From contig NZ_JACHKZ010000004.1 in assembly GCF_014207855.1 (NCBI RefSeq), positions 124,001 through 188,000 on the forward strand: DNA of 64,000 bases. The letters run 5' to 3'. The notes below the pieces were generated by a model. The model did not search any database. It saw nothing but the letters and a program-made list of their open reading frames with translations, and was not told the origin of the DNA. The translations under genes were made by a program, and so were the position numbers. The stretch is from Comamonas odontotermitis. Its GTDB lineage: Bacteria; Pseudomonadota; Gammaproteobacteria; Burkholderiales; Burkholderiaceae_C. Below are positions 53,923 through 63,291 of the stretch, one piece after another; the stretch's first letter is position 1; the number at the start of each line of letters is the position of its first letter.

Positions 53923-54228
53923 ATGAAACGTATTCTGATTGCCACGGCACTGGCCCTGAGCGCCAGTGCCCCTGCGTGGGCAGATCAGGCGCTGGCCCAG
54001 TCCAAGAACTGCATGGCCTGTCACTCGGTGGATAAAAAGGTGGTTGGCCCGGCCTTCAAGGACGTAGCCAAGAAGTTTGGCGGACAGGCAGGTGCAGCCG
54101 ACATGCTGGCGCAGAAGATCATGAAAGGCAGCTCCGGCGTCTGGGGCCCCGTACCCATGCCCGCCAACACTCAGGTGAGCGAAGCAGAAGCCAAGACCTT
54201 GGCCAACTGGGTGCTGTCGCTCAAATAA
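53923..54228 (+). CDS. Cytochrome c-551-type class I cytochrome
   Basis: A 101-residue periplasmic monohaem cytochrome. The signal peptide (MKRILIATALALSASAPAWA) is followed by a single haem motif CMACH (about residues 30-34) and the distal haem ligand Met in WGPVPMPANTQVSEAEA, the pattern of cytochrome c-551/c8. It carries electrons between the bc1 complex and terminal reductases or peroxidases. AAGGAG precedes the ATG. Confidence 0.93.
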   Translation: MKRILIATALALSASAPAWADQALAQSKNCMACHSVDKKVVGPAFKDVAKKFGGQAGAADMLAQKIMKGSSGVWGPVPMPANTQVSEAEAKTLANWVLSLK

Positions 54229-54270
54229 ACCGGGCCTTCAATGCAAGGATTGCATTGCCAAAGCCCCCTT

Positions 54271-54287
54271 GCTATTCAATAAATAGC
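54271..54287. repeat. GCTAT-N7-ATAGC intergenic palindrome
   Basis: 5-bp arms and a TCAATAA spacer, 42 bp after the cytochrome stop codon; third member of the 5-7-5 set (with 557 and 49669). Confidence 0.6.
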
Positions 54288-54325
54288 TTTTGGCGTTTAT
54301 CCTTCAAGCGCCGGATGCCAAAAAC

Positions 54326-54352
54326 AAAGCCACCGTCTTCGGTGGCTTTTTA
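54326..54352 (+). terminator. Cytochrome c terminator
   Basis: Stem AAAGCCACCG / CGGTGGCTTT with a TCTT loop and a T-run; also works toward the convergent LapA-like gene. Confidence 0.88.
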
Positions 54353-54409
54353 CATGCCTCTGGCACAAAGCCAGAGAAATGCTTGAAATGGGCTGGTGGC
54401 AAAACCACG

Positions 54410-54877
54410 TTACAAGACGCTGCGTGGCCCCGTGTCAGCGTGGCGCATGCGGTCTTCCAGCTGGCCCATATAGGCCGCATTGCTGTTGTCAGACTCCTGC
54501 GCACGGGCAATCAGGTGCGATTCCAGCTCTGCAAGGCGCACCATCACGGCAGTCTGGCCATCGGCATGCTGACGCTCCAGCACCTGGCGCAGTTCTGTGA
54601 ACCGCGACGCTTCTGCCCGGTCGGCCAGCTCGCGCTGGGCAGCCATTTCCTTGTTGTGGCGACGCGCCTCCAGCAGTACCGAGCCCTGCATCGACAGCAC
54701 ATAGGCCACGAACAGCACGCACAGCAGCACCGTCAGCCCCAGCATCAGCACGCCCAGCGGCGCATGGATGACAGACAGGCCCAGATTGACCTCGGAAGGA
54801 GTGGACAGTGTCTCCCAATTGAGCACTGCCAGACCGCCGATCAGCACGGCAATGATGAGAAGAAGTATGGTTCGCAT
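54410..54877 (-). CDS. LapA domain-containing protein (DUF1049)
   Basis: A 155-residue inner-membrane protein with two membrane helices (about 3-20 and 42-64) and a long, charged, probably coiled-coil cytoplasmic tail (about 68-145), the plan of LapA-type proteins. In E. coli LapA works with LapB in lipopolysaccharide regulation; here lapB is not adjacent, so the role is only inferred. Function may be general envelope maintenance. Confidence 0.7.
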   Translation of the reverse strand: MRTILLLIIAVLIGGLAVLNWETLSTPSEVNLGLSVIHAPLGVLMLGLTVLLCVLFVAYVLSMQGSVLLEARRHNKEMAAQRELADRAEASRFTELRQVLERQHADGQTAVMVRLAELESHLIARAQESDNSNAAYMGQLEDRMRHADTGPRSVL

Positions 54878-55049
54878 GACAGAACATCGTTGTTGTGCAA
54901 TGCACCAACCTTACCACGCAGCGGGCACTATCGTCATGTCAGCCAAGGGAGCGGTTTGCAAGCGGATGTTTGCTATTGTTTTTGCCTATAAAGTGCTTTA
55001 CGGACGGACACTAGCGGCCAATTTAGCCCGATTTCTCATGCACAGATAC

Positions 55050-55070
55050 AAAAAACCCGGCAAAGCCGGG
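55050..55070 (-). terminator. Terminator downstream of acs (beyond the repeat element)
   Basis: Minus-strand stem CCCGGC / GCCGGG with a TTT loop and six T. It is probably the acs terminator, separated from acs by the 295-bp element. Confidence 0.8.
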
Positions 55071-55133
55071 CTGGGGGTGAGCGGGTGGCGGGGCCTCTTC
55101 CAAGAGGAGGCCTTTTCGCCACTTCCTTGCCTT

Positions 55134-55428
55134 AGAACGTGTTTACGATCTCCTCGCGCCGCGACAGTGGCTTTGCGGGGCGCCCGGCTAGGGATGGGAT
55201 GCGAGGCGGGGTGCGCAGCCAATAGCGTGCTATTGGCAAGCGCTGCAACGACGCAGACCGCCCCTGACCGGGCGTCCCCAAACCCACTGCCCCTCTGGGT
55301 TGGAGTGAAATCGGGCGATTTCTGTGGGCTGGCCCTTGCTTGCACCCCGGTGCAAGCTGCGGCCCATCGCTTCGAACTCATCCCGATTGCACTCCAACGC
55401 GGCTGCGTAGAGATCGTAAACACGTTCT
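55134..55428. mobile_element. 295-bp MITE-like element with perfect 19-bp terminal inverted repeats
   Basis: The ends are AGAACGTGTTTACGATCTC (55134-55152) and its exact reverse complement (55410-55428). Inside, arm A pairs GGGGCGCCCGG (55177-55187) with CCGGGCGTCCCC (55268-55279) and holds a hairpin CCAATAGC/GCTATTGG. Arm B pairs TTGGAGTGAAATCGGG (55300-55315) with CCCGATTGCACTCCAA (55382-55397), 15 of 16, and holds GCTTGCACC/GGTGCAAGC. A transcript would fold as a three-way junction. No ORF for a transposase. It lies 8 nt after the acs stop codon, between acs and its terminator. Related short copies are at 5055 and 41879. Confidence 0.85.
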
Positions 55429-55436
55429 TGCCCTGA

Positions 55437-57437
<2,001 letters not shown>

Positions 57438-57896
57438 TGCTTTGTCTCCTTTGCAACCATTGTAGGTATGAAACTGGCCGCTACTGTGGACCCTCGCACT
57501 TACAAGCATCTGACAAGCAGGGCTCATACCGGAGTTTGGCTTTCACCGCACCCGCTGCAGGCTTTAACCACAACTCTTTTACTCATATTTTCATAGCTAG
57601 TAGCGCTCTGCCATGTTGCGCAAATTCGGCATTTATTACCCGTTCTTATCTGTACCTTCTGCAATGCGCAAACACCGGTCTCGCTGCGCTTGAACGGGCG
57701 AGCAGAAATTTCTTGACGCCGACCCTGGCACGCTCGCTACAATGCGCGACCCTCTTTTGCTGCATGTCCCAGCGGGCACGGTCTGGTGGCACCAGGCCAC
57801 GAGACTGGCGCCTTGTGCGCCGCCTGCTGCCATAACCATTCATTTCACCGTTCAGGCAGGCGAAGGAAGTTTTTCGCAACTTCTATCCACCGCTCC
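57438..57896. other. acs-yqhA divergent intergenic region
   Basis: About 460 bp; no convincing gene on either strand. It contains an ATAGC half-palindrome near 57590 and a promoter for the plus-strand gene. The acs promoter must lie at its left end on the minus strand. Confidence 0.6.
57713..57743 (+). promoter_or_regulatory. Putative promoter of the UPF0114 gene
   Basis: TTGACG (57713-57718) and TACAAT (57738-57743) with a 19-bp spacer, slightly long. It implies a 5' untranslated region of about 145 nt. Confidence 0.45.
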
Positions 57897-58508
57897 ATGT
57901 CTCATCCTGAAAACGCTCCCCTGCGCCCTTTGCCAGCGATTATTTTTGCCAGCCGCTGGTTGCAGCTGCCGCTATACCTGGGCTTGATCGTTGCCCAGCT
58001 GGTCTATGTCTGGCATTTCCTCGTCGAGCTGCTCCATCTGGTGGAGGCCGCCTTCGGCAACCAGGAGGCCCTGCGCATCCTGGTCACCTCCGTCGGCTAC
58101 TCGCCCGATGTGCAGATCACCTCGCTCAACGAAACCGTGATCATGCTGGTGGTACTGGGCCTGATCGACGTGGTGATGATCTCCAACCTGCTCATCATGG
58201 TGATTGTGGGTGGCTACGAAACCTTTGTAAGCCGCATGCACCTCTACCGCCACCCGGATCAGCCCGAATGGCTGGGCCATGTGAATGCTTCGGTGCTCAA
58301 GGTGAAACTGGGCCTGTCCATCATCGGCATCAGCTCCATCCATCTGCTCAAGACCTTCATCAATGCCGCCAACTACAGCGAGAAGGTGCTGATGTGGCAG
58401 ACCATCATCCATGTGGTGTTCCTACTCTCGGCCATCGCCATCGCTTGGACGGACCGCATCCTGCATCCTCCAGCTGGCCACGCCAATGGACACAAAGACG
58501 AACACTGA
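57897..58508 (+). CDS. UPF0114 (YqhA/TIGR00645) family membrane protein
   Basis: A 203-residue inner-membrane protein with four predicted membrane segments (about 24-45, 78-104, 135-155 and 165-185) and the conserved stretches SRWLQLPLYLGLIVAQLVYV, GLIDVVMISNLLIMVIVGGYE and SSIHLLKTFINA. Family function is unknown. It starts at the ATG at 57897. Monocistronic, with its own promoter and terminator. Confidence 0.88.
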   Translation: MSHPENAPLRPLPAIIFASRWLQLPLYLGLIVAQLVYVWHFLVELLHLVEAAFGNQEALRILVTSVGYSPDVQITSLNETVIMLVVLGLIDVVMISNLLIMVIVGGYETFVSRMHLYRHPDQPEWLGHVNASVLKVKLGLSIIGISSIHLLKTFINAANYSEKVLMWQTIIHVVFLLSAIAIAWTDRILHPPAGHANGHKDEH

Positions 58509-58539
58509 ACGCACGAGCCGCAACTTCCCTGCCACAGAG

Positions 58540-58563
58540 AGCCCCGCATGCCGGGGCTTTTTG
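58540..58563 (+). terminator. UPF0114 gene terminator
   Basis: Stem AGCCCC / GGGGCT around GCATGCC, followed by a T-run, 31 bp after the stop codon. Confidence 0.85.
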
Positions 58564-58712
58564 CTTCCCACAGGACAAGAAACACTGCCACGCCCAAGAA
58601 TGCGATAACGCGCTGGCTATTTGCAGCAAAAGGCCACATCGATCCAGCAAGCCATGCCATCAGCTGCCAAATTGCCAAAATCATGGCTATTAACGGCCAT
58701 GCATCTGGATTT

Positions 58713-58745
58713 TTTGTAACAAAATTATTCTTTAATTGTTACAAA
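58713..58745. promoter_or_regulatory. Inverted repeat TTTGTAACAA-N13-TTGTTACAAA
   Basis: A perfect 10-bp inverted repeat in the AT-rich part upstream of the proV promoter, about 140 bp before its -35. It could be an operator or a nucleoid-protein site. Confidence 0.45.
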
Positions 58746-58883
58746 TTCAACAGCAACCGGCATCCGCTGATACAACCATATAGCGTCGAAAAGAACTACA
58801 AAAACGATAGCAAACCCCGGTCAGGCAGCATCCACATCAGCCGCAAAAACAGCCCTAATTACCCCGGATGAAACCATCATCCT

Positions 58884-58912
58884 TTGATTTTTTTATCTCA
58901 AATCCGTATACT
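58884..58912 (+). promoter_or_regulatory. Putative proVWX promoter
   Basis: TTGATT (58884-58889), a 17-bp spacer and TATACT (58907-58912): 4 and 5 matches to sigma70 consensus with ideal spacing. It is placed just ahead of the first leader hairpin, predicting a start near 58919 and a leader of about 580 nt. Confidence 0.65.
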
Positions 58913-58918
58913 AAAACG

Positions 58919-59499
58919 ATGTTTTACAACCTGCAATGCAGGTAATCCGTGCTGCACAACGTCTGCGCGGATCGTCTCCGTCGGGTCTTTGGCGCCATGC
59001 CGAAGTCCGTCTATCGGCCGGAATGCTTCCGGCCCTGATGCCCCGGCGTGGTGGCCTTTGTACAGTGCCCGCCACGCTTGCGTGATTGAAAGTCCTCCTG
59101 ACCGGACCTCTTTCAATGCGCACGAGAGACCCTGTACCCCGGGCTCGACCCTGAAGCAGCGCAACTGGCGCCTTTTGGCTTCTGGCATGCACGCCCGGTA
59201 CAGGCAGAAATTGTTGGTCACTATGTGTCCCGCCCCTCACCACGAGGGCTTGCCCGGCTGGCGCCTCCTGCGCCGGCAGGCGGAGCTGTCGGCATCAGGG
59301 TTTGGCTTTCACGGTCCCGTTCCGGGTTCGCGCACCACTGTGCGCGCCCGGTGATGTGCAACTTCATACAAGCCGCTTACGCCTTTTCAAAGATCGCAGA
59401 TCACGGATTTGCTTTTGTTTCACCACCGCCCTCGCCCTCAAGAGGCCCCTGCGGTGGCGCAATCTGGCGCAAGCAGCTTCTGACAAGGGAGGTGCCTCT
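58919..59499 (+). ncRNA. Structured 5' leader of proVWX (candidate cis-regulatory RNA)
   Basis: Consecutive stems in order: CCTGC/GCAGG (58930-58942); ATCCGTGC/GCGCGGAT (58945-58972); CTTTGGC/GCCGAAG with outer GG/CC (58984-59008); GGCCGGAA/TTCCGGCC (59016-59034); GCGTGGTGG/CCGCCACGC (59046-59077); ATTGAAA/TTTCAAT enclosing GTCC/GGAC (59085-59117); CCTGTACC+GGGC / GCCC+GGTACAGG (59131-59204) enclosing GAAGC/GCTTC; CCCTC/GAGGG (59234-59248); CGCGCAC/GTGCGCG (59329-59346). Several include G-U pairs, fitting RNA. TCCTCC at 59093-59098 could pair with the proV ribosome binding site GGGAGG. No known riboswitch class was recognised. Confidence 0.6.
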
Positions 59500-60792
59500 A
59501 TGGCCAAACAAATCCGTATCGAGCATGTGTTCAAAGTGTTCGGTGATTCCCCCAAACTTGCGCTCGACCTGGTGCGCAAAGGCGCCAGCAAGCAAGAAGT
59601 GATGGAGCAGACCGGCCAGTCGATTGGCGTGTTTGACGCCAACTTCACCATCGAAGCCGGTGAGACCTTTGTCGTCATGGGCCTGTCGGGCTCGGGCAAA
59701 TCCACGCTGGTGCGCATGCTCAACCGCCTGATCGAGCCCACCAGCGGCGCCATCGTGGTGGACGGCCACGACATCAACAAACTGGGCGACCGCGAACTGC
59801 GTGCGCTGCGCCGCAAGGACATCAGCATGGTGTTCCAGAGCTTTGCGCTGATGCCGCACCTGACCGTGCTGGACAACACCGCCTTCGGCCTGGAGCTGGC
59901 TGGCGTGGGCCGCCAAGAGCGCCTTGCCGCCGCCGAGCAGGCACTGGAGCAGGTGGGTCTCGCCGGCTGGGGCGCGAGCTACCCGGATGAGCTCTCGGGC
60001 GGCATGCAGCAGCGCGTAGGCCTGGCCCGGGCGTTGGCCTCCGATCCCGCCATCCTGCTGATGGACGAGGCGTTCTCCGCGCTCGACCCCATCATCCGCA
60101 CCGAAATGCAGTCCGAGCTGATGCGGCTGCAAGAGGTCAAGCGTCGCACCATCGTATTCATCTCGCACGACCTGGACGAAGCCATGCGCATTGGCGATCG
60201 CATTGCCATCATGAAGGACGGCCAGGTGCAGCAGGTGGGCACGCCCGACGAGATTCTGCGCAACCCCGCCAACGACTATGTGCGGGCCTTCATTCAGGGC
60301 GTGGATGCGGCAGCCGTGTTCAAGGCTGGCGATATTGCGCGCCGTGCGATCACCATCGTCAAGGAAAGCGATCAGCGCGGCGCCCGCGCCGCATTGCAGC
60401 TGCTGCAGGACGAAGACCGCGACTTCGCCTACATCGTCTCGCCGCGCAAGCAGTACCTGGGCACTGTGTCGGCCGATTCATTGCGCAGCGCACTGCACGG
60501 CCATGTCGGCCCGCTGGGCCTGCAGAACGCCTACCTGAAAAAGGTGGAGCCGATTGCCGCCGATGCGCTGGTCGCCAATCTGTTCGGCCAGGTAGCGCAA
60601 GCCCCCTGCCCACTGCCCGTCTTGCAAGCCGATGGCCGGTTTGCAGGCGTGATCAGCAAGAACACCCTGCTGCGCTTCCTGGACCGGGACACCCCTCCGG
60701 TGCCGCCCACCGACCCAGCTGTGCTTGCCGCGCAAGCAGCCACCGCCACAACCGCTGAACCCCACAACAACGAGAACAGGATTGCCGCATGA
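59500..60792 (+). CDS. proV: Glycine betaine/L-proline ABC transporter ATP-binding protein
   Basis: Cytoplasmic ATPase of the osmoprotectant importer ProVWX. The 430 residues show Walker A GLSGSGKST (61-69), signature LSGGMQQRVGLARA (about 165-178), Walker B ILLMDE (185-190), and a C-terminal regulatory part with CBS-like features (AYIVSPRKQYLGTVS). The early HVFKVFGDSPKLALDLVRKGASKQEV stretch is typical of ProV. The ATG at 59500 follows GGGAGG. The stop overlaps the proW start (ATGA). Expression is probably osmotically regulated. Confidence 0.95.
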   Translation: MAKQIRIEHVFKVFGDSPKLALDLVRKGASKQEVMEQTGQSIGVFDANFTIEAGETFVVMGLSGSGKSTLVRMLNRLIEPTSGAIVVDGHDINKLGDRELRALRRKDISMVFQSFALMPHLTVLDNTAFGLELAGVGRQERLAAAEQALEQVGLAGWGASYPDELSGGMQQRVGLARALASDPAILLMDEAFSALDPIIRTEMQSELMRLQEVKRRTIVFISHDLDEAMRIGDRIAIMKDGQVQQVGTPDEILRNPANDYVRAFIQGVDAAAVFKAGDIARRAITIVKESDQRGARAALQLLQDEDRDFAYIVSPRKQYLGTVSADSLRSALHGHVGPLGLQNAYLKKVEPIAADALVANLFGQVAQAPCPLPVLQADGRFAGVISKNTLLRFLDRDTPPVPPTDPAVLAAQAATATTAEPHNNENRIAA

Positions 60793-62051
60793 GTAAAACC
60801 GCCACCACCATCGCCCAGAACACTGCCAGCGACCCTTGGGCAGACACCATGCCCAGCACCGACGCCGCAGCCCCCTGGACGGGCACCGGCGGCCCTACTG
60901 CCGATACCGCTGGCGCAGCCTCCACGGCCAGCACCGCCAGCACGGATCCCTGGGTCGCCGTAGGCGACGTTTCCGGCAACACCGACTGGCTGGGCGGCCC
61001 CGACGCCGTCGCGCAGGCGGCCGACCCATCGCACGCGGCACAAGCGGCGCAGCAGGTGCATGACAGCGGCTTCTCGCTGCACCAGCTGTGGGACGGCAGC
61101 CTGCCCGTGCAGGACTGGATCAACAGCGGTCTGACCTGGGTGGTTGCGCATTTCCGCCCCTTCTTCCAGGCCGTGCGCGTACCGATTGACGGCACACTCA
61201 ATGGCGTGGAACACCTGCTCACCGCCATTCCCATGGTTGCGATGGTCGTCATCCTGTCCCTGGTGGCGTGGCAGTTCGCCGGGGGTGCCTTGGCCATCGG
61301 TGCCATCGTGTCGCTGCTGATCGTCGGCATGCTGGGTATCTGGCATGAGGCGATGGTTACCCTGTCACTGGTTCTGACCTCGCTTGCCTTCTGCATCATC
61401 ATTGGCCTGCCGCTGGGCATTCTGCTGGCAAGCAGCGACCGTGCGCAGAAGTTCTTTCGCCCCGTGCTGGACGCCATGCAGACCACGCCCGCCTTCGTTT
61501 ACCTGGTGCCCGTGGTGATGCTGTTTGGCATTGGCAACGTGCCTGGTGTGGTCGTCACTATCGTGTTTGCGCTGCCGCCGCTGGTACGCCTGACCAACCT
61601 CGGTATCCGCCAGGTGCGGCCCGATCTGATCGAAGCCAGCCGCGCCTATGGCGCCTCGCCCCTGCAATTGCTGTGGAAGGTACAGCTGCCGCTTGCCATG
61701 CCCTCGATCATGGCCGGTATCAACCAGGCGCTGATGCTGTCGCTGTCGATGGTGGTGATCGCTTCGATGATTGCCGTGGGGGGCCTGGGCCAGATGGTGC
61801 TGCGCGGCATTGGCCGACTGGACATGGGCCTGGCCACCGTGGGCGGCCTGGGCATCGTGCTGCTGGCCATCCTGCTGGACCGCATCACCCAGGCCATGGG
61901 CCAGCCCCGCCGTGGCGTGCGCCATTGGTGGCAAACCGGCCCCGTGGGCCTCGTGGCCCGCAGCCTGCGCAAGCCGGAACCCGTAGCGCCAACTGCCACT
62001 GCAAACGCTGCACAAGGCGCACACCAGCCCCGGCCTGCGGCTGCGCACTGA
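60789..62051 (+). CDS. proW: Glycine betaine/L-proline ABC transporter permease
   Basis: Inner-membrane permease subunit. In the 420 residues, the binding-protein-dependent transport motif EASRAYGASPLQLLWKVQLPLAMPSIMAG is near residue 280. About seven membrane segments run from 140 to 365. The first 90 or so residues are a low-complexity Ala/Thr/Asp-rich cytoplasmic extension, longer than in E. coli ProW (354 residues total), and the C-terminus is also extended and Ala/Pro-rich. It overlaps proV by 4 bp. Confidence 0.94.
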   Translation: MSKTATTIAQNTASDPWADTMPSTDAAAPWTGTGGPTADTAGAASTASTASTDPWVAVGDVSGNTDWLGGPDAVAQAADPSHAAQAAQQVHDSGFSLHQLWDGSLPVQDWINSGLTWVVAHFRPFFQAVRVPIDGTLNGVEHLLTAIPMVAMVVILSLVAWQFAGGALAIGAIVSLLIVGMLGIWHEAMVTLSLVLTSLAFCIIIGLPLGILLASSDRAQKFFRPVLDAMQTTPAFVYLVPVVMLFGIGNVPGVVVTIVFALPPLVRLTNLGIRQVRPDLIEASRAYGASPLQLLWKVQLPLAMPSIMAGINQALMLSLSMVVIASMIAVGGLGQMVLRGIGRLDMGLATVGGLGIVLLAILLDRITQAMGQPRRGVRHWWQTGPVGLVARSLRKPEPVAPTATANAAQGAHQPRPAAAH

Positions 62052-62082
62052 GCACCCATTCCACTCATTCATAAAAACCAAC

Positions 62083-62116
62083 GCCTGCGTTTTTCTACCA
62101 AGCGCAGGCAGCTATT
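62083..62116. repeat. Intergenic palindrome between proW and proX
   Basis: GCCTGCG (62083-62089) and CGCAGGC (62103-62109) followed by AGCTATT. It resembles the other AGCTAT-associated repeats; a hairpin here could tune expression of proX relative to proVW. Confidence 0.5.
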
Positions 62117-62130
62117 AAAAAAGGAGCAAC

Positions 62131-63174
62131 ATGTTTCAAACTTCTCCCCTTACTACAGCGCTGCGCAACACCCGCACCGTCCTCACCAGCAGCCTGCTTG
62201 CCGTGGGCCTGGCCGCAGGCACCGGTGCTCAGGCACAGGAATCGCCAGGCAAAGGCGTTCAGGTGCAGCCGTTGCAAAGCTCGATTGCCGAAGAGACCTT
62301 TCAAACCCTGCTGGTGAGCAAGGCCCTCCAGAAGCTGGGTTACGACGTGCAGCCGATCCGCGAAGTGGAGTACGCCACCGCCCACGTCGCCATCGCCAAC
62401 GGCGACGCCACCTTCATGGCCGATCACTGGGACCCGCTCCATGCCGAGTTCTACAAAAACGCAGGCGGCGCGGCCAAGCTCTACCGTGAAGGCGAATACT
62501 CCACCAGCGCCGTGCAGGGCTACCTGATCGACAAGAAGACCGCCGACGCCCACAACATCACCAATATCGAACAGCTCAAGGACCCAAAGATTGCTGCGCT
62601 GTTCGACACCAACGGCGATGGCAAGGCCGATCTGACCGGCTGCACACCCGGCTGGGGCTGTGAAGGAGCCATCGAGCATCAGCTCTCTGCCTACAAGCTG
62701 CGCGATACCGTCACCCATGTGCAAGGCGCCTATGCGGCACTGATGGCCGACACCATCACACGCTACAAGGCAGGCAAACCCATCCTCTACTACACATGGA
62801 CACCATACTGGGTAAGCGCAGAGCTGCGCCCCGGCCGCGACGTGGTCTGGTTGCAGGTGCCGTTTACCGCGCTGCCAGGCGATCAGGCACAAACGAAAAC
62901 AGCGCTGCCCAATGGCAAGAACTACGGCTTTCCGCTGAACACGCAAAAGATCGTGGCGAACAAACGCTTTACCGATGCCAACCCCGCAGCGGCCAAGCTG
63001 TTCGCCATCATGAAACTGCCTGTTGCCGACATCAACGCGCAGAACCTGGCGATGAAGGACGGTCAGAACAAACCTGCCGACATCGAGCGCCACGCCGACG
63101 GCTGGATCAAGGCCCACCAGCAGCTCTTTGATGGCTGGATCGAGCAGGCCAAGGCAACAGTCGCCTCCAAATAA
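62131..63174 (+). CDS. proX: Glycine betaine/L-proline-binding periplasmic protein ProX
   Basis: Periplasmic ligand-binding component of ProVWX. The 347 residues begin with a signal peptide (cleavage near GAQA|QES). The mature protein is closely similar to E. coli Pro[25 protein letters not shown]-like [37 protein letters not shown] and [11 protein letters not shown]. Trp residues of the betaine box are kept (DHWDPLH, PGWGC, PYWVS). Preceded by AAGGAG. A terminator follows at 63188-63212. Confidence 0.95.
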   Translation: MFQTSPLTTALRNTRTVLTSSLLAVGLAAGTGAQAQESPGKGVQVQPLQSSIAEETFQTLLVSKALQKLGYDVQPIREVEYATAHVAIANGDATFMADHWDPLHAEFYKNAGGAAKLYREGEYSTSAVQGYLIDKKTADAHNITNIEQLKDPKIAALFDTNGDGKADLTGCTPGWGCEGAIEHQLSAYKLRDTVTHVQGAYAALMADTITRYKAGKPILYYTWTPYWVSAELRPGRDVVWLQVPFTALPGDQAQTKTALPNGKNYGFPLNTQKIVANKRFTDANPAAAKLFAIMKLPVADINAQNLAMKDGQNKPADIERHADGWIKAHQQLFDGWIEQAKATVASK

Positions 63175-63187
63175 TTCTTCGCTTCCG

Positions 63188-63212
63188 AGCGGCACCGTGT
63201 GTGCCGCTTTTT
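63188..63212 (+). terminator. proX terminator
   Basis: Stem AGCGGCAC / GTGCCGCT with a CGTGT loop and a T-run, 14 bp after the proX stop. Confidence 0.88.
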
Positions 63213-63291
63213 CATGCCCGCCGGGTCCAGGCCGCTGGGCTCGAATGGCCCGCACCTGCGCGCCAAGGGCAGCATTCATCCAAGGAGAACC

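Larger units (their letters stand above)
58509..59499 (+). other. Long non-coding region upstream of proV
   Basis: Nearly 1 kb without a supported gene. The left half (58600-58900) is markedly AT-rich for this genome and holds an inverted repeat at 58713-58745. The right half is GC-rich and hairpin-rich (see the leader feature). Open frames of up to 156 codons cross it but show no family features, and the hairpins explain the sequence better. Confidence 0.7.

Noticed and set aside
54878..55436. Open frames of about 220 codons across the 295-bp element
   Set aside because: Both strands are open by base composition; neither has a start with a ribosome binding site or any transposase motif.
58884..59354. 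156-codon plus-strand frame in the proV leader
   Set aside because: No ribosome binding site or family feature; Cys/Arg/Pro-rich composition, and the sequence is better explained by consecutive RNA hairpins. A 107-codon minus frame over the same stretch is rejected for the same reason.
58509..59499. Known riboswitch class in the proV leader
   Set aside because: Checked by eye for cobalamin, TPP, FMN, glycine, SAM and yybP-ykoY signature sequences; none found. A covariance-model scan would be decisive.
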